In this document: piece after piece, positions 1 to 9,246 of the stretch | How positions within the stretch are numbered: the stretch's first letter is position 1 | Layout of the letters: each line of letters begins with the position of its first letter | NCBI GenBank assembly: GCA_905182465.1 | Contig: CAJJBI010000003.1 | Location: 124,001 to 188,000 of the forward strand | DNA: 64,000 nt | DNA from: Opitutaceae bacterium BACL24 MAG-120322-bin51 | Lineage (GTDB): Bacteria; Verrucomicrobiota; Verrucomicrobiia; Opitutales; Coraliomargaritaceae | Reading direction: 5' to 3' | Notes under the pieces: model-generated | Told to the model about the DNA's origin: nothing | The model's database searches: none | What the model saw: only the letters and a program-made list of their open reading frames with translations | Translations under genes and position numbers: made by a program

Positions 1-1
1 T

Positions 2-1012
2 TTTCCTAGCGCTTGTGGGAAGACAAATTTCGCTATGCTCATTCCGCCTGAAGAAATGAAGGGCTATAAAGTATCCTGCGTAGGCGACGATATCGCCTGG
101 ATCAAGCCTGGCAAGGATGGCTGTCTTTATGCGATCAATCCAGAGGCTGGTTTCTTTGGTGTCGCGCCAGGCACATCCGAGGGCACAAATCCCAGCGCGA
201 TGGCTTCCTGCTCAAGGGATACTATTTTTACTAATGTTGCACTAACAGACGGGGGCGACATCTGGTGGGAGGGCATGACCGAGGATGCACCTGCACATTT
301 GATAGATTGGAAAGGCAAAGACTGGTCGCCCGATAGCAAAACCACAGCCGCGCATCCAAATAGTCGTTTCACTGCGCCCGCCGCGAACTGCCCTGTGATC
401 GATCCCGACTGGGAGAAGCCGGAGGGCGTGCGCATCCAGGCGATGATCTTTGGTGGTCGCCGCATGAAAGACGTGCCGCTCGTTACGCAGTCATTCAACT
501 GGGGGCATGGCGTTTATCTAGGTGCTACCACTGGTTCGGAGATAACGGCAGCGGCTGAAGGCAGTCTTGGCCAAATACGCCGTGATCCAATGGCGATGCT
601 TCCTTTTTGTGGGTACCACATGGGCGACTACTTTAGTCACTGGATCAAAATGCAGCGAACGCTCAGCGAGACCCCACTCATTTTTAATGTGAACTGGTTC
701 CGTAAGGATTCTAACGATAAGTTCATGTGGCCTGGTTTTAGCGATAACATGCGACCGCTACGCTGGATAGTTGAACGTGCCACCGGTCGCGCTGGAGCAA
801 AAGAAACAGCTGTCGGTTGGATGCCACGTTACAGTGATCTCGACTGGCGTGGTCTCGAGATGCGTGAAGAGGACTTTGACGAGCTTATGCATGTCGATCG
901 TGACCGTGCTCGTATGCAGACTTTACCACACGAGGAACTTTTCCTAAAGCTGCACAGTAACCTACCAAAGGAGATGATTTTCCAGCGAGAGTTGCTTATT
1001 TCAAGGCTCTAG
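2..1012 (+). CDS. pckG: Phosphoenolpyruvate carboxykinase (GTP), C-terminal part
   Basis: GTP-type PEP carboxykinase interconverts oxaloacetate + GTP and PEP + GDP + CO2 in the cytoplasm, for gluconeogenesis. The reading frame is already open at base 2, where the P-loop PSACGKTN is encoded, so the gene starts before the window. About 336 codons remain of a family length near 600. Visible family signatures are the metal-binding VGDDIAWI, the stretch [15 protein letters not shown], the IFGGRR region and [16 protein letters not shown], then [21 protein letters not shown] and [14 protein letters not shown] near the end. It ends with TAG. The internal ATG at 35 is not the true start. It stands alone here, with the glycan genes beginning about 180 bases downstream. 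Confidence 0.96.
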   Translation, partial: FPSACGKTNFAMLIPPEEMKGYKVSCVGDDIAWIKPGKDGCLYAINPEAGFFGVAPGTSEGTNPSAMASCSRDTIFTNVALTDGGDIWWEGMTEDAPAHLIDWKGKDWSPDSKTTAAHPNSRFTAPAANCPVIDPDWEKPEGVRIQAMIFGGRRMKDVPLVTQSFNWGHGVYLGATTGSEITAAAEGSLGQIRRDPMAMLPFCGYHMGDYFSHWIKMQRTLSETPLIFNVNWFRKDSNDKFMWPGFSDNMRPLRWIVERATGRAGAKETAVGWMPRYSDLDWRGLEMREEDFDELMHVDRDRARMQTLPHEELFLKLHSNLPKEMIFQRELLISRL

Positions 1013-1194
1013 AGTGAGTAGCTAGGAAATAGTTCCTGCAATTATACGTAGATTCCCATGGATCTGGTCGAGCTGAGTGCGTCTCTCGACATTTTACCTA
1101 GTCTCGCCTCAGGAACTAGGGTTGTCCCCCAGGACTAAATTACCGTAATTAAGGTTGGAAATAAACAGTTCTATCGTTGAACATAGTGGTAGTT

Positions 1195-2325
1195 ATGTCC
1201 CGCATTTACTTATCACCCCCAGATATTAGCCCGCGAGACCATGCGAGCGTAGATGCCGTATTGACTTCTAACTGGGTGGCTCCAGCTGGTCCAGCGCTCG
1301 ATTCATTCGAGTCAGCAGTCGCGAGTCGCGCCAACCGCAAGCATGCTGTTGCACTAAACTCAGGCACGGCCGCTCTTCATCTCGCCCTGCAAATTCTAGG
1401 CGTCGGCGCAGGTGATGCCGTAATCTGTCCAACCTTTACTTTTGCTGCGAGTGCCAACCCAATCTGTTATCTTGGTGCAGAACCAATCTTCGTCGATAGT
1501 GAGCCACGAACATGGAACATGGATCCAGTGCTCCTGGAGCAAGCACTCAAGCAAGATAATAATATCAAAGCCGTCATCGTCGTGCACCTCTATGGGCAAT
1601 GCGCTGATATGAAAGCTATTCTCGCTATTTGCGCGAAATACGATGTGCCCCTGATTGAAGACGCAGCCGAAGCACTAGGGGCAAGCTTTTGCGGACGCCC
1701 AGCGGGTTCAATGGGTGCTTTTTCCTTTTTCTCTTTTAATGGCAACAAGATCATTACCACCTCCGGCGGTGGCATGTTACTGTCAAACGACAGTGAGTCC
1801 ATTGAGCAGGCCCGCTACTTGGCCACACAAGCTCGTGAACCAGTAGCCCACTACGAGCACAAAGCAGTTGGCTATAATTATCGAATGAGTAATTTGCTCG
1901 CAGGGCTCGGAAATAGTCAGCTAGCCGATCTCCAACGCCGTATCGATATCCGTCGTGCTCATTTCGAGGCCTACCACGCCGAACTCAGTGCACTACCCGG
2001 CATCGAGTTTATGCCTGTCGCGGACCCTGAAGCTGCTAATTATTGGCTCACCTGCCTAACTGTAGACAGCGAAACCAGCGGTAGCTCACGCGACGCTCTA
2101 ATAGCTGCGCTGGAAGCAGCCGACATCGAAGCACGCCCACTATGGAAACCGCTGCATCTTCAGCCCGTATTCAAAGAGAAAACCTGCCATGGCGGCGAAC
2201 TGGCGGCAGGGCTCTTCAAGGACGGCCTTTGCTTGCCCAGTGGTTCTGGTATGCATCAGTCCGATCGCAAAGCTGTAATTACAACGATCAAAGCAACTTT
2301 AGCTCAAGGTCGATCTAAATTATGA
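1195..2325 (+). CDS. DegT/DnrJ/EryC1/StrS-family sugar aminotransferase (PglE/WbpE-like)
   Basis: PLP-dependent aminotransferase that puts an amino group on a nucleotide-linked 4-keto (or 3-keto) sugar. Visible features are NSGTAALHLAL (PLP phosphate region), IEDAAEALGASFCG with the cofactor-ring Asp, and SFNGNKIITTSGGGM, which carries the PLP lysine near residue 185. The length (about 376 aa) is normal. The ATG at 1195 gives the usual short N-terminus (MSRIYLSPPDI); a TTG at 1177 would add six residues. The stop overlaps the next start by 4 bases (ATGA), so it is translationally coupled to a nucleotide-sugar 4,6-dehydratase. The pair probably makes a 4-amino-4,6-dideoxy-hexose for a surface polysaccharide or protein glycan. 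The exact sugar cannot be read from the sequence. Confidence 0.9.
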   Translation: MSRIYLSPPDISPRDHASVDAVLTSNWVAPAGPALDSFESAVASRANRKHAVALNSGTAALHLALQILGVGAGDAVICPTFTFAASANPICYLGAEPIFVDSEPRTWNMDPVLLEQALKQDNNIKAVIVVHLYGQCADMKAILAICAKYDVPLIEDAAEALGASFCGRPAGSMGAFSFFSFNGNKIITTSGGGMLLSNDSESIEQARYLATQAREPVAHYEHKAVGYNYRMSNLLAGLGNSQLADLQRRIDIRRAHFEAYHAELSALPGIEFMPVADPEAANYWLTCLTVDSETSGSSRDALIAALEAADIEARPLWKPLHLQPVFKEKTCHGGELAAGLFKDGLCLPSGSGMHQSDRKAVITTIKATLAQGRSKL

Positions 2326-4190
2326 GCGCCAATCTTGTAGTTAAATACCTCAACCCGAGGACGCTTTCTTTGTTTGTCTTTTATGCCATCGTTTCACTCG
2401 CGAGCTATTGGATTGCCTACGAATTACGCTTCGATTTTAATGTTCCAAGCAATCATGCAGCCGATCGGATTAACATGGTCGGATGGGTTGTTGGCTTACA
2501 GTTGATGATGCTTTTAGCCTGCGGACAATTTGACTCTATCTTGTCTTATTTCCGTTTGCCAGATGTGTTTCGCCTTTTCGGCGGCCTTGCTTCAAATGCA
2601 CTCATCCTGCTGTCAATGTGGTATGTCTATAAAGGTACAGACGTACCACCTCGCGCTGTTATCCTCACCTACTTCTTAATCAGCTTTCTTGCCATCGCGG
2701 CCTTTCGGATTCTGATGCGGATTAAATCTAGCCGGGGTGTCACAGATTGGTTTACGATGGACGACTCCGAGAACGTGATTATTATCGGTGCAGGCGAAGT
2801 CGGTGCGGGCCTTTGCTCAGACTTAATGAATAAGGCTCGTCTTGGTATGCGTCCAGTCGCCTTTCTCGATGATGACGCTAAGAAGATCGGTCGCTATGTT
2901 CACGGCGTTTTAGTTGCCGATGTAGTCGATGAATTAGCCACAATAGCCAAACGCTATAATACGTCCAAAGTGGTTATAGCGTTTCCATCAGCATCAACTA
3001 AACGTATGCGCCATGTCGCCGAACTTGCCCGCGATGCAGGACTTTCTGTCGACACTGTGCCCGCTCTAACTGATCTTGTTAGCGGGCGAGCCGAGCTCTC
3101 TCAACTTCGTCCAATCCAGCTAGAAGACCTCCTAGGTCGTGACGCAGTCGATCTCAACTCTGAAGGCATCCTTACTTTGCTACTCGGCAAGCGCGTCATG
3201 GTTACGGGTGCAGGTGGCAGTATTGGCAGTGAATTAGTCGCTCAAATACTCGACTACTCTCCCCAAAGTCTGCTTTGCATTGATCAGGCAGAAATTGCAA
3301 TTTTTAATCTCCAGCAAAATGTTCTAAAAGTAAAAGATACAGGTAAGACGCAAGTAACTACCCAGGTGCTCGATGTTCTTAATGCCGAACAACTAGAGAA
3401 AGTCTTCGCTCAACATCGCACGGAGGTCGTATTTCATGCAGCGGCACACAAGCACGTTAATCTGATGGAAACTCAGCCTGCCGAGGCTCTGCGTAATAAT
3501 TTCTTGGCAACCCAGCAGCTCGCACGCATCGCGAGCCAATGCAAGGTCGAGCGTTTCATTTTAATTTCTACCGATAAGGCAATCAACCCTTCCAGCGTGA
3601 TGGGTGCGAGCAAACGTCTGGCTGAACTATCACTGACCGCACAACAGAATACAGATACTAATACCACGAAGTTCATGGCTGTTCGTTTTGGTAACGTACT
3701 TGGTTCATCTGGAAGTGTGGTCACCATCTTTCGTAATCAAATCGCAACAGGTGGTCCAATAACAGTGACTGACCCAAATGTCACTCGCTTCTTTATGACG
3801 GTCGAAGAAGCCGTCGGCCTAGTCCTACAGTCAGCCACCGAAGGTGCTGGCGGGGATATCCTTGTGCTAGACATGGGGGAGCCTGTCAAAATCCTCGATG
3901 TCGCGCGGCAAATGATCACCTTAAGTGGCCTGCGGGAAGGCACTGATATCGACATTGAGTTTACCGGCCTTCAAGCGGGTGAAAAGCTATTTGAAGAGGT
4001 GCAGCATCTCAGTGAAACATTGCAAGCCACACAGCATCCTTGCGTTATGCGGTTTGTCGCCTCAAGTGATTCGCAAATCAACATGAGCCAAATCTCTCAA
4101 GATTTAGAATCTGCGATGCACGACACGAATGTAGCAGTCATTAAAGGCACCATTCAGAAGCACATTCCCGAATACACGCCCTCGGTCTAA
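2322..4190 (+). CDS. Membrane-bound nucleotide-sugar 4,6-dehydratase (PglF/WbpM/CapD type)
   Basis: Polysaccharide-biosynthesis protein of 622 aa with the full long architecture. There are about four N-terminal transmembrane segments (residues ~12-130), a first nucleotide-binding domain starting at NVIIIGAGEVGAG, and a C-terminal SDR-type catalytic domain starting at VMVTGAGGSIGSELV. The catalytic region reads ISTDKAINPSSVMGASKRLAE. Here the usual Tyr of YxxxK is replaced by Met (MGASK), which is characteristic of the PglF/FlaA1/WbpM dehydratases. The family converts UDP-GlcNAc to a UDP-4-keto-6-deoxy sugar at the inner membrane. The four-base overlap with the aminotransferase implies that the keto sugar made here is aminated by that enzyme. 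No glycosyltransferase is next to the pair in this window. Confidence 0.94.
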   Translation: MSANLVVKYLNPRTLSLFVFYAIVSLASYWIAYELRFDFNVPSNHAADRINMVGWVVGLQLMMLLACGQFDSILSYFRLPDVFRLFGGLASNALILLSMWYVYKGTDVPPRAVILTYFLISFLAIAAFRILMRIKSSRGVTDWFTMDDSENVIIIGAGEVGAGLCSDLMNKARLGMRPVAFLDDDAKKIGRYVHGVLVADVVDELATIAKRYNTSKVVIAFPSASTKRMRHVAELARDAGLSVDTVPALTDLVSGRAELSQLRPIQLEDLLGRDAVDLNSEGILTLLLGKRVMVTGAGGSIGSELVAQILDYSPQSLLCIDQAEIAIFNLQQNVLKVKDTGKTQVTTQVLDVLNAEQLEKVFAQHRTEVVFHAAAHKHVNLMETQPAEALRNNFLATQQLARIASQCKVERFILISTDKAINPSSVMGASKRLAELSLTAQQNTDTNTTKFMAVRFGNVLGSSGSVVTIFRNQIATGGPITVTDPNVTRFFMTVEEAVGLVLQSATEGAGGDILVLDMGEPVKILDVARQMITLSGLREGTDIDIEFTGLQAGEKLFEEVQHLSETLQATQHPCVMRFVASSDSQINMSQISQDLESAMHDTNVAVIKGTIQKHIPEYTPSV

Positions 4191-4263
4191 GTTTGGATTG
4201 CCGAATCTATACGGCCACACCTTTTAGCCATTCGCGTCTAGCTGCAGGAATAGCTCATGCAAA

Positions 4264-5061
4264 TCATGTGACAGGTCGGTCATCACCCTCTACGTCTCGA
4301 TCTATGAGCGTATCGCTTGATCTAGGAGATGGCCTCCTGAAGACCCTCATCTTCTTTTTATAATAGAGTAATGCGGCTTGCCAAACGATCCTCGGCATAC
4401 TGTTGAGTGCAGTATCAAAGGGATGATACAAGGCATAACGGAAGATGCTTCCATTCGTTAAGGACTGACCTTGGCCTTGTATATAAGTTTTCATGACGCA
4501 CGCCCCATCCTTGTAGAGGTCAATACCTAGAAATATTTCATTTTCTTCAATGCGAAAGGTAAACCGATATTCTCCAGTCATGTCGTTGAAAGGAGAAACG
4601 TGAAAGTCTTTCATGCAACGCGTTATCCACGTCTGATCGTCGATTTGTTCTAAGTCTGTAAGCGGATAAACGTGACGATCACCAAATGTGTTGTTGACCT
4701 CCGCCACGGCGCAAAGCAATCGCCTCCCCTCCATGCGCAAATGAAAGTTCACAGGATTGAAAGCGTAGCCGAAATACTTAGGCGAACTAATTAGCATTGT
4801 GTGTTGCCTGGGCTCTTCAGCGGGCAGTAACCGATCCAGTTGCTCTATGATTGGTTCAGGACTACCATGTAGATAGTCGCTATCATTTAAACGCAAAGGC
4901 CTTGCCTCATTGTAACCGAAAATAGAGGCCTGCGCCTTGATAAGTTTTAGCTCAGCCAGGTCGAATCCGAAGAAACTCATTGGGTAGCTAAATTTGTGTG
5001 ACTGCGGGCTGTACCTCTCGTGCACAACTACGCCACGGAATATCTGTGAATTCAAAATCAT
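4264..5061 (-). CDS. DUF1365 domain protein
   Basis: DUF1365 protein of about 265 aa. It begins MILNSQIFRGVVVHERYSP, the normal start of this family (RxxPxxHxFxY region), so I prefer the ATG at 5061 to the one at 5109. Other conserved stretches are FNPVNFHLRM, AEVNNTFGDRH, and MKDFHVSPFNDMTGEY, typical of the family. Its biochemical role is unknown. In many bacteria it is encoded beside a FAD-dependent amine-oxidase-like protein and often a cyclopropane-fatty-acid-synthase-like methyltransferase, which suggests lipid modification. Here the FAD protein is immediately upstream on the same strand (76-base gap). No CFA synthase is visible between 4.2 and 7.3 kb, so the set looks minimal. Confidence 0.88.
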   Translation of the reverse strand: MILNSQIFRGVVVHERYSPQSHKFSYPMSFFGFDLAELKLIKAQASIFGYNEARPLRLNDSDYLHGSPEPIIEQLDRLLPAEEPRQHTMLISSPKYFGYAFNPVNFHLRMEGRRLLCAVAEVNNTFGDRHVYPLTDLEQIDDQTWITRCMKDFHVSPFNDMTGEYRFTFRIEENEIFLGIDLYKDGACVMKTYIQGQGQSLTNGSIFRYALYHPFDTALNSMPRIVWQAALLYYKKKMRVFRRPSPRSSDTLIDRDVEGDDRPVT

Positions 5062-5137
5062 GCGACACACTTTCGATGCAAAGTCCGACACTCCAAAGCG
5101 ACACGGCAAAATATAGAGAATTGATTCCTATTGAATC

Positions 5138-6415
5138 TCATAGCTCGATTCCAAATCCCTGCGCGACTTCGACTGCCGAGCGAACGGCATCTTCGTGAAA
5201 ACCATAGCCAAAATAGCTTCCACAAAACCAAGTGTTTTGTTTTCCGTTATTAGCCCGGAGTTTGTCTTGCGTATCCATCGACTCAAAAGAATAGAGCGGA
5301 TGGGTGAGCGTAGTGCGGTTGATCACGCTCGCCTCGGGTATCTCAACGCCCGGGTTGAGAGTCACGATGTAATCATTCTGGGTCTGGAGATTCTGCAGAC
5401 GATTCATATAATAACTCACTGAAACTGGTCGCTCGTCTGCTTGACCCGGTTCCCGCATGAAATTCCACGAAGCCCAGAGTTTACGGTCCGGTGGTAGATG
5501 CGTTGAACTCGTATGAAGCACCACTTCATTCTGCTGGTAGCGCCATGGGGAGAGTAGCTTTTCTTCTTTCTTATTTGGATCGATCAGTAGCTTGAGTGCC
5601 TCATCCGCATGGGCGCCAATCACTACATGATCAAATTCCAGCGACTCACCCTTATGCGTAACCAGTGTGACACCATTATCATGTCGGCGAATACCCGCAG
5701 GTGCTGCGCTCAAACTCGGAGCATGGTCAAACTGTTTGAGCATTGCTTCTACATAGGTGCGGCTTCCTCCTTTTACAAACTTCCATTGAGGACGATTTGT
5801 TAGGCGTAGCAGACCGTGGTTTTCCAGAAAGTGTAAGTAGGGTTGTGCAGGGAAACGATGCACCTCTTCAATCGGTGACGACCATATGGCGGCGCCCATG
5901 GGATAAAGGTAATTGTTCAAGAAGGCATGCCCGAAGCGTCGTTTCTTACAGTATTTACCTAGGCTCTTGCCCTCAAGATAGCCACTGTTCAAATCTCGAT
6001 AGCCAATCCGAGCGAAACGTATGAGATCCCAGACGAAGCTTAAGTGCTTCGGCTTAAAGTAATAGCTAATTGACGGAAAAAGCGTCGTCAGGTTGTTACC
6101 CGCATAACCATAGTCCGTTTGTTGGTCGTAAAAGCTGAAAGTCATCGAGCTATCTTCGACCGCCACGCCAAGCTGTTCTAATACCTTGGTAAAGTATGGA
6201 TAGTTCCGATGATTCATTACTATAAAACCAGTGTCCACGGGCATACCCGCGTCCGCACCGTCTGGAACTTTCAGTGTGCGCGTGTGACCGCCAACGTAGT
6301 CGTTTTTCTCAAACAGGTGCACATCGTGTTTACGCCCGAGAAGCCACGCAGCTGTTAGCCCGGCCACGCCGCAGCCAACCACCGCTATTTTCAGAGGTTT
6401 ATTATATTCAGACAT
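5138..6415 (-). CDS. FAD/NAD(P)-binding oxidoreductase, amine-oxidase-like
   Basis: Flavoprotein of 425 aa. Residues ~9-50 form an FAD-binding Rossmann fold with the GxGxxG signature VVGCGVAGLTAAWLLG, followed by the acidic residue and FEKNDYVGGHTRT. The C-terminal FAD motif is probably near WFCGSYFGYGFHEDA. Related proteins are annotated as amine oxidases or NAD(P)/FAD-dependent oxidoreductases and are typically encoded beside DUF1365 proteins, as here. The likely substrate is a lipid or fatty-acyl group, inferred only from that conserved neighbourhood. It is probably co-transcribed with the DUF1365 gene. The 5' region faces the lipoprotein gene at 6655, across a divergent 239-base gap. Confidence 0.9.
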   Translation of the reverse strand: MSEYNKPLKIAVVGCGVAGLTAAWLLGRKHDVHLFEKNDYVGGHTRTLKVPDGADAGMPVDTGFIVMNHRNYPYFTKVLEQLGVAVEDSSMTFSFYDQQTDYGYAGNNLTTLFPSISYYFKPKHLSFVWDLIRFARIGYRDLNSGYLEGKSLGKYCKKRRFGHAFLNNYLYPMGAAIWSSPIEEVHRFPAQPYLHFLENHGLLRLTNRPQWKFVKGGSRTYVEAMLKQFDHAPSLSAAPAGIRRHDNGVTLVTHKGESLEFDHVVIGAHADEALKLLIDPNKKEEKLLSPWRYQQNEVVLHTSSTHLPPDRKLWASWNFMREPGQADERPVSVSYYMNRLQNLQTQNDYIVTLNPGVEIPEASVINRTTLTHPLYSFESMDTQDKLRANNGKQNTWFCGSYFGYGFHEDAVRSAVEVAQGFGIEL

Positions 6416-6654
6416 AGCTTATTGCGACTCAGCGAAAATGTAATGCACAGCAGACCGTTCACCGAACTCAATTTCATCTGAACACATCTGCAGGGGTTTT
6501 CCTATACCGCCCAATACCATTGTATCCGTATTTAGAACATGTTTCACTATTTGAATAACAATATGCATTTTGAACTATAATTTAAACGCCGATAAAGATG
6601 AAAACCTTACTCGTATATGTAAGTTTTTCCACCAGCTGACGCTTAGTTTATTTA

Positions 6655-7254
6655 GTGATTAATCGTTACCTTCAAACTTTAACTCTAACTGCCATCGCTT
6701 TCAGCGTAATGGCATGTTCGTCTACATCCGATATGCATACACAGACCACTCCCGACGCGCGCTACCTGCAAGCCCTCACTCAATCTGAGTCACACCTAAA
6801 AGAGTCGCCCGAACCAGGGTCGGAGGCTGAGTCTGCCATGCTAGAACGGGTCGCAGCATTGTATAGCGATTACAGTTATGAAAATCTCTCCAAAAACGTG
6901 ACACAAGTTTATGCGGAGAAGACCTACTTCCGGGACGCCTTTAAACATTTTGAAAGCGCTGAGTCCATCCGCGATTACCTGCTCGCCGGCCTCAATCCGC
7001 TTGAAAATGCTGAATTCGTCTTCAATCGTTTTGCCCGTAGCGGCGGCGACTACTACTTAGACTGGACGATGCGTTTAGACTTCAAAAAGACCCCTACTGG
7101 CACTTGGGAGGAGTCAATCGGTGTCACTCACATGCGTTTTAACAGCGATGGTAAGGTTATCTTTCACCAAGATTACTGGGATCCCACCGACATAGTCTAC
7201 CGCCGCATCCCGATTGCCAAACAACTGATCGCTTTCGTCAAGGGCAAGATGTGA
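6655..7254 (+). CDS. Lipoprotein with NTF2/SnoaL-like fold
   Basis: Protein of 199 aa starting at GTG. An N-terminal hydrophobic segment ends in a lipobox-like FSVMACSS (Cys at residue 21), so it is probably a lipoprotein. The rest (MLERVAALYSDY..., ESAESIRDYL, DWTMRLDF, THMRFNSDGKVIFHQDYWD) has the length and motif order of the NTF2-like/SnoaL fold, a small cone that often binds hydrophobic ligands. Such proteins are frequently found in the DUF1365/FAD-oxidoreductase neighbourhood. Here it is divergent from those genes, so a functional link is inferred from proximity. A hairpin terminator follows at 7277-7305. Confidence 0.8.
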   Translation: MINRYLQTLTLTAIAFSVMACSSTSDMHTQTTPDARYLQALTQSESHLKESPEPGSEAESAMLERVAALYSDYSYENLSKNVTQVYAEKTYFRDAFKHFESAESIRDYLLAGLNPLENAEFVFNRFARSGGDYYLDWTMRLDFKKTPTGTWEESIGVTHMRFNSDGKVIFHQDYWDPTDIVYRRIPIAKQLIAFVKGKM

Positions 7255-7276
7255 GTCCAGTGTGTGCTTATTCACT

Positions 7277-7305
7277 AAAAAAGGCCGCCCTTCCGGACGA
7301 CCTTT
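7277..7305. terminator. Bidirectional hairpin terminator
   Basis: GGCCGCCC pairs with GGACGACC (with G-U pairs) around a short TTCC loop. An A-run lies on one side and TTT on the other. It can end the tRNA-Tyr transcript on the minus strand, where the U-run is better, and the lipoprotein gene on the plus strand. Confidence 0.75.
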
Positions 7306-7309
7306 AAAA

Positions 7310-7394
<85 letters not shown>

Positions 7395-7503
7395 AAAAAG
7401 TTGAGAAGTCGTGGACTGTAGGTCTCAATCGCACGATGCCAAGTAATTTTTTGAGATTTCTCGCGCACAGCAGAGTAAGTGATTTATCCCTTCTGCGAGT
7501 CTA

Positions 7504-8427
7504 CTAAGACCCGAAAAAATAACTAATATACTCGGTGAAATAGGCATCAACATAGACATTAAACCCGAGAAAGTAGATTAGGCCTGCACCTGCTAGCATT
7601 GGACCAAAGGGTACTTGCATACCAAACTGCACGCTTTCGCCTTCATTCTCCCCATCCTTGGATTCATCCACTAAGCAATCCGTATCCTGCCCCGCTACGA
7701 GGCGCACAATCAGAAGGTAAGGTAGCAAAATTATTGTCCCAAGTAAGGCACCGCCGAACATAGCAAATACTGCTCCTTGCCAACCACAGAAAGCTCCAAT
7801 GAAACCGGCAAACTTAACATCCCCCTCCCCCATGGCAGGTTTTCGAAAAATGACCTCGCCCAGCACTGCTATCCAATAGACTAAACCTGCGCCCACTAGT
7901 GCGCCAATAATTGCAGTAATTCCTGATTGGATATTAGAAATAATCAGCAAGCCCTCAATCTCATGTAAGGCAGGGAAGCAAATAGACAGCACAACCCCTA
8001 TCACCATCCCACCAATAGAAAAGCGATCTGGTATGATCATGTGATCTAAATCAATAAAAGTAGCACAGATCAAAAAAGAGATGTAGAGCATTCCCAAGAT
8101 GGCTACGGTAGGCGAATGAATCGACCAAGCCCAAAAGAAGAGGACAGCTGTGAGTAACTCGATCGCAGGATAACGCAGACTAAAAGGCTGCCCACAGCAA
8201 CTAGCTTTACCCTTAAGTAGTATCCAGCTTAGGACTGGAATATTACGATAAAATGCTATGGGCCTACCGCACTCGCAGGCAGATCCAGGCGATATAACCG
8301 AACGCTCTGCAGGTATGCGATAGATACAAACATTGAGAAAACTTCCGACTATAGCGCCAAAAATAGCTACCAAGCAGGCGAAAAACCAAGGGAAGTCCTC
8401 ATTAATAAATTCAAATGTTTCAAACAT
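7504..8427 (-). CDS. Type IV prepilin peptidase (A24A family)
   Basis: Polytopic inner-membrane aspartyl protease of 307 aa that removes prepilin/pseudopilin leader peptides and N-methylates the new terminus. The N-terminal domain has GSFLNVCIYRIP and the zinc-type cysteine set CECGRP...CCGQP. The protease domain carries both aspartates, in FIDLDHMIIPD and in GEGDVKF. About seven or eight hydrophobic segments are visible. An acidic insertion (CLVDESKDGENEGES) lies before the last helix. It is monocistronic here with no pilin or secretion genes beside it, so it presumably serves pili or type II secretion encoded elsewhere. Confidence 0.95.
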   Translation of the reverse strand: MFETFEFINEDFPWFFACLVAIFGAIVGSFLNVCIYRIPAERSVISPGSACECGRPIAFYRNIPVLSWILLKGKASCCGQPFSLRYPAIELLTAVLFFWAWSIHSPTVAILGMLYISFLICATFIDLDHMIIPDRFSIGGMVIGVVLSICFPALHEIEGLLIISNIQSGITAIIGALVGAGLVYWIAVLGEVIFRKPAMGEGDVKFAGFIGAFCGWQGAVFAMFGGALLGTIILLPYLLIVRLVAGQDTDCLVDESKDGENEGESVQFGMQVPFGPMLAGAGLIYFLGFNVYVDAYFTEYISYFFGS

Positions 8428-8656
8428 AAGCTAGATCAAAACTGAGCATTTAGTATTATAACACAACACACTAATTACTTAGCTATTAAGATGTAAAAGG
8501 CCTTCGTGTTGTTTACTAAAGAAGTAATTTACTGAAATATAATCTCTTCCAACCCTGTTTTAGATATACGCTGAAACTTTTCTACACGCAGCGGCGATAT
8601 GATATGTAAGCAGCACATTTACTGCGTATAATATAGTAACAATCAAATTAAAACCC

Positions 8657-9136
8657 ATGCATATTAAAACAATACTCCTAATGCTCCTGAGTACCACACT
8701 AATTACCTTGAACTCTCAAGCTAAGCCAGAGAGAGAAGATCGAGATGACAACCGTGTGCCTCCTACACCCGATGAAATAATTGAACGCTTAGACAGCGAT
8801 GGCAGTGGCTCGATCACTGGGGACGAAGCGAAGGGATTCATGGCAAAATACTTCGAAAGAATAGACGCAAACAGCGACGGTGAAATCTCCGAGGAAGAAT
8901 TGCTCCATGCGCACGAAAACCGTGGCCAAAAAACTAAGCAGGGTCGTGAAGACATAAAAGCCGCTGATACCGACCAAAATGGAGCAATTTCAATAGACGA
9001 AGCGACAGAAGCAGGTCTCAAGAAAATGGTAGAAAACTTCGATAAGATTGATACGGACAGCGACGGTCAAATCTCAGAGGAAGAAATGCACCAGCTAAGA
9101 AAGCAAATGGGCAAGAGAGAGCGGGACACCCAATAG
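8657..9136 (+). CDS. Secreted EF-hand calcium-binding protein
   Basis: Protein of 159 aa with a signal peptide (residues ~1-22, ending NSQAKP) and four EF-hand-type loops: DSDGSGSITGDE, DANSDGEISEEE, DTDQNGAISIDE and DTDSDGQISEEE. The alternating spacing suggests two paired EF-hand domains. The protein is very acidic and probably periplasmic or extracellular. It is transcribed alone and followed by a clear terminator. Its partner is not evident; Ca-dependent structural or sensory roles are usual for this class. Confidence 0.9.
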   Translation: MHIKTILLMLLSTTLITLNSQAKPEREDRDDNRVPPTPDEIIERLDSDGSGSITGDEAKGFMAKYFERIDANSDGEISEEELLHAHENRGQKTKQGREDIKAADTDQNGAISIDEATEAGLKKMVENFDKIDTDSDGQISEEEMHQLRKQMGKRERDTQ

Positions 9137-9167
9137 CGACTAAATTCAAATAGTTAAAATGCCCTAG

Positions 9168-9197
9168 GCCCAGGAGAAAGTCATCCTGGGCTTTTTC
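9168..9197 (+). terminator. Rho-independent terminator after the EF-hand gene
   Basis: GCCCAGGA (9168-9175) pairs with TCCTGGGC (9184-9191), followed by TTTTTCTTT. Confidence 0.9.
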
Positions 9198-9246
9198 TTT
9201 GCAATTAACTAGCCCACTTGTTTCATTGCGCGCTAACCTTTCTTAC

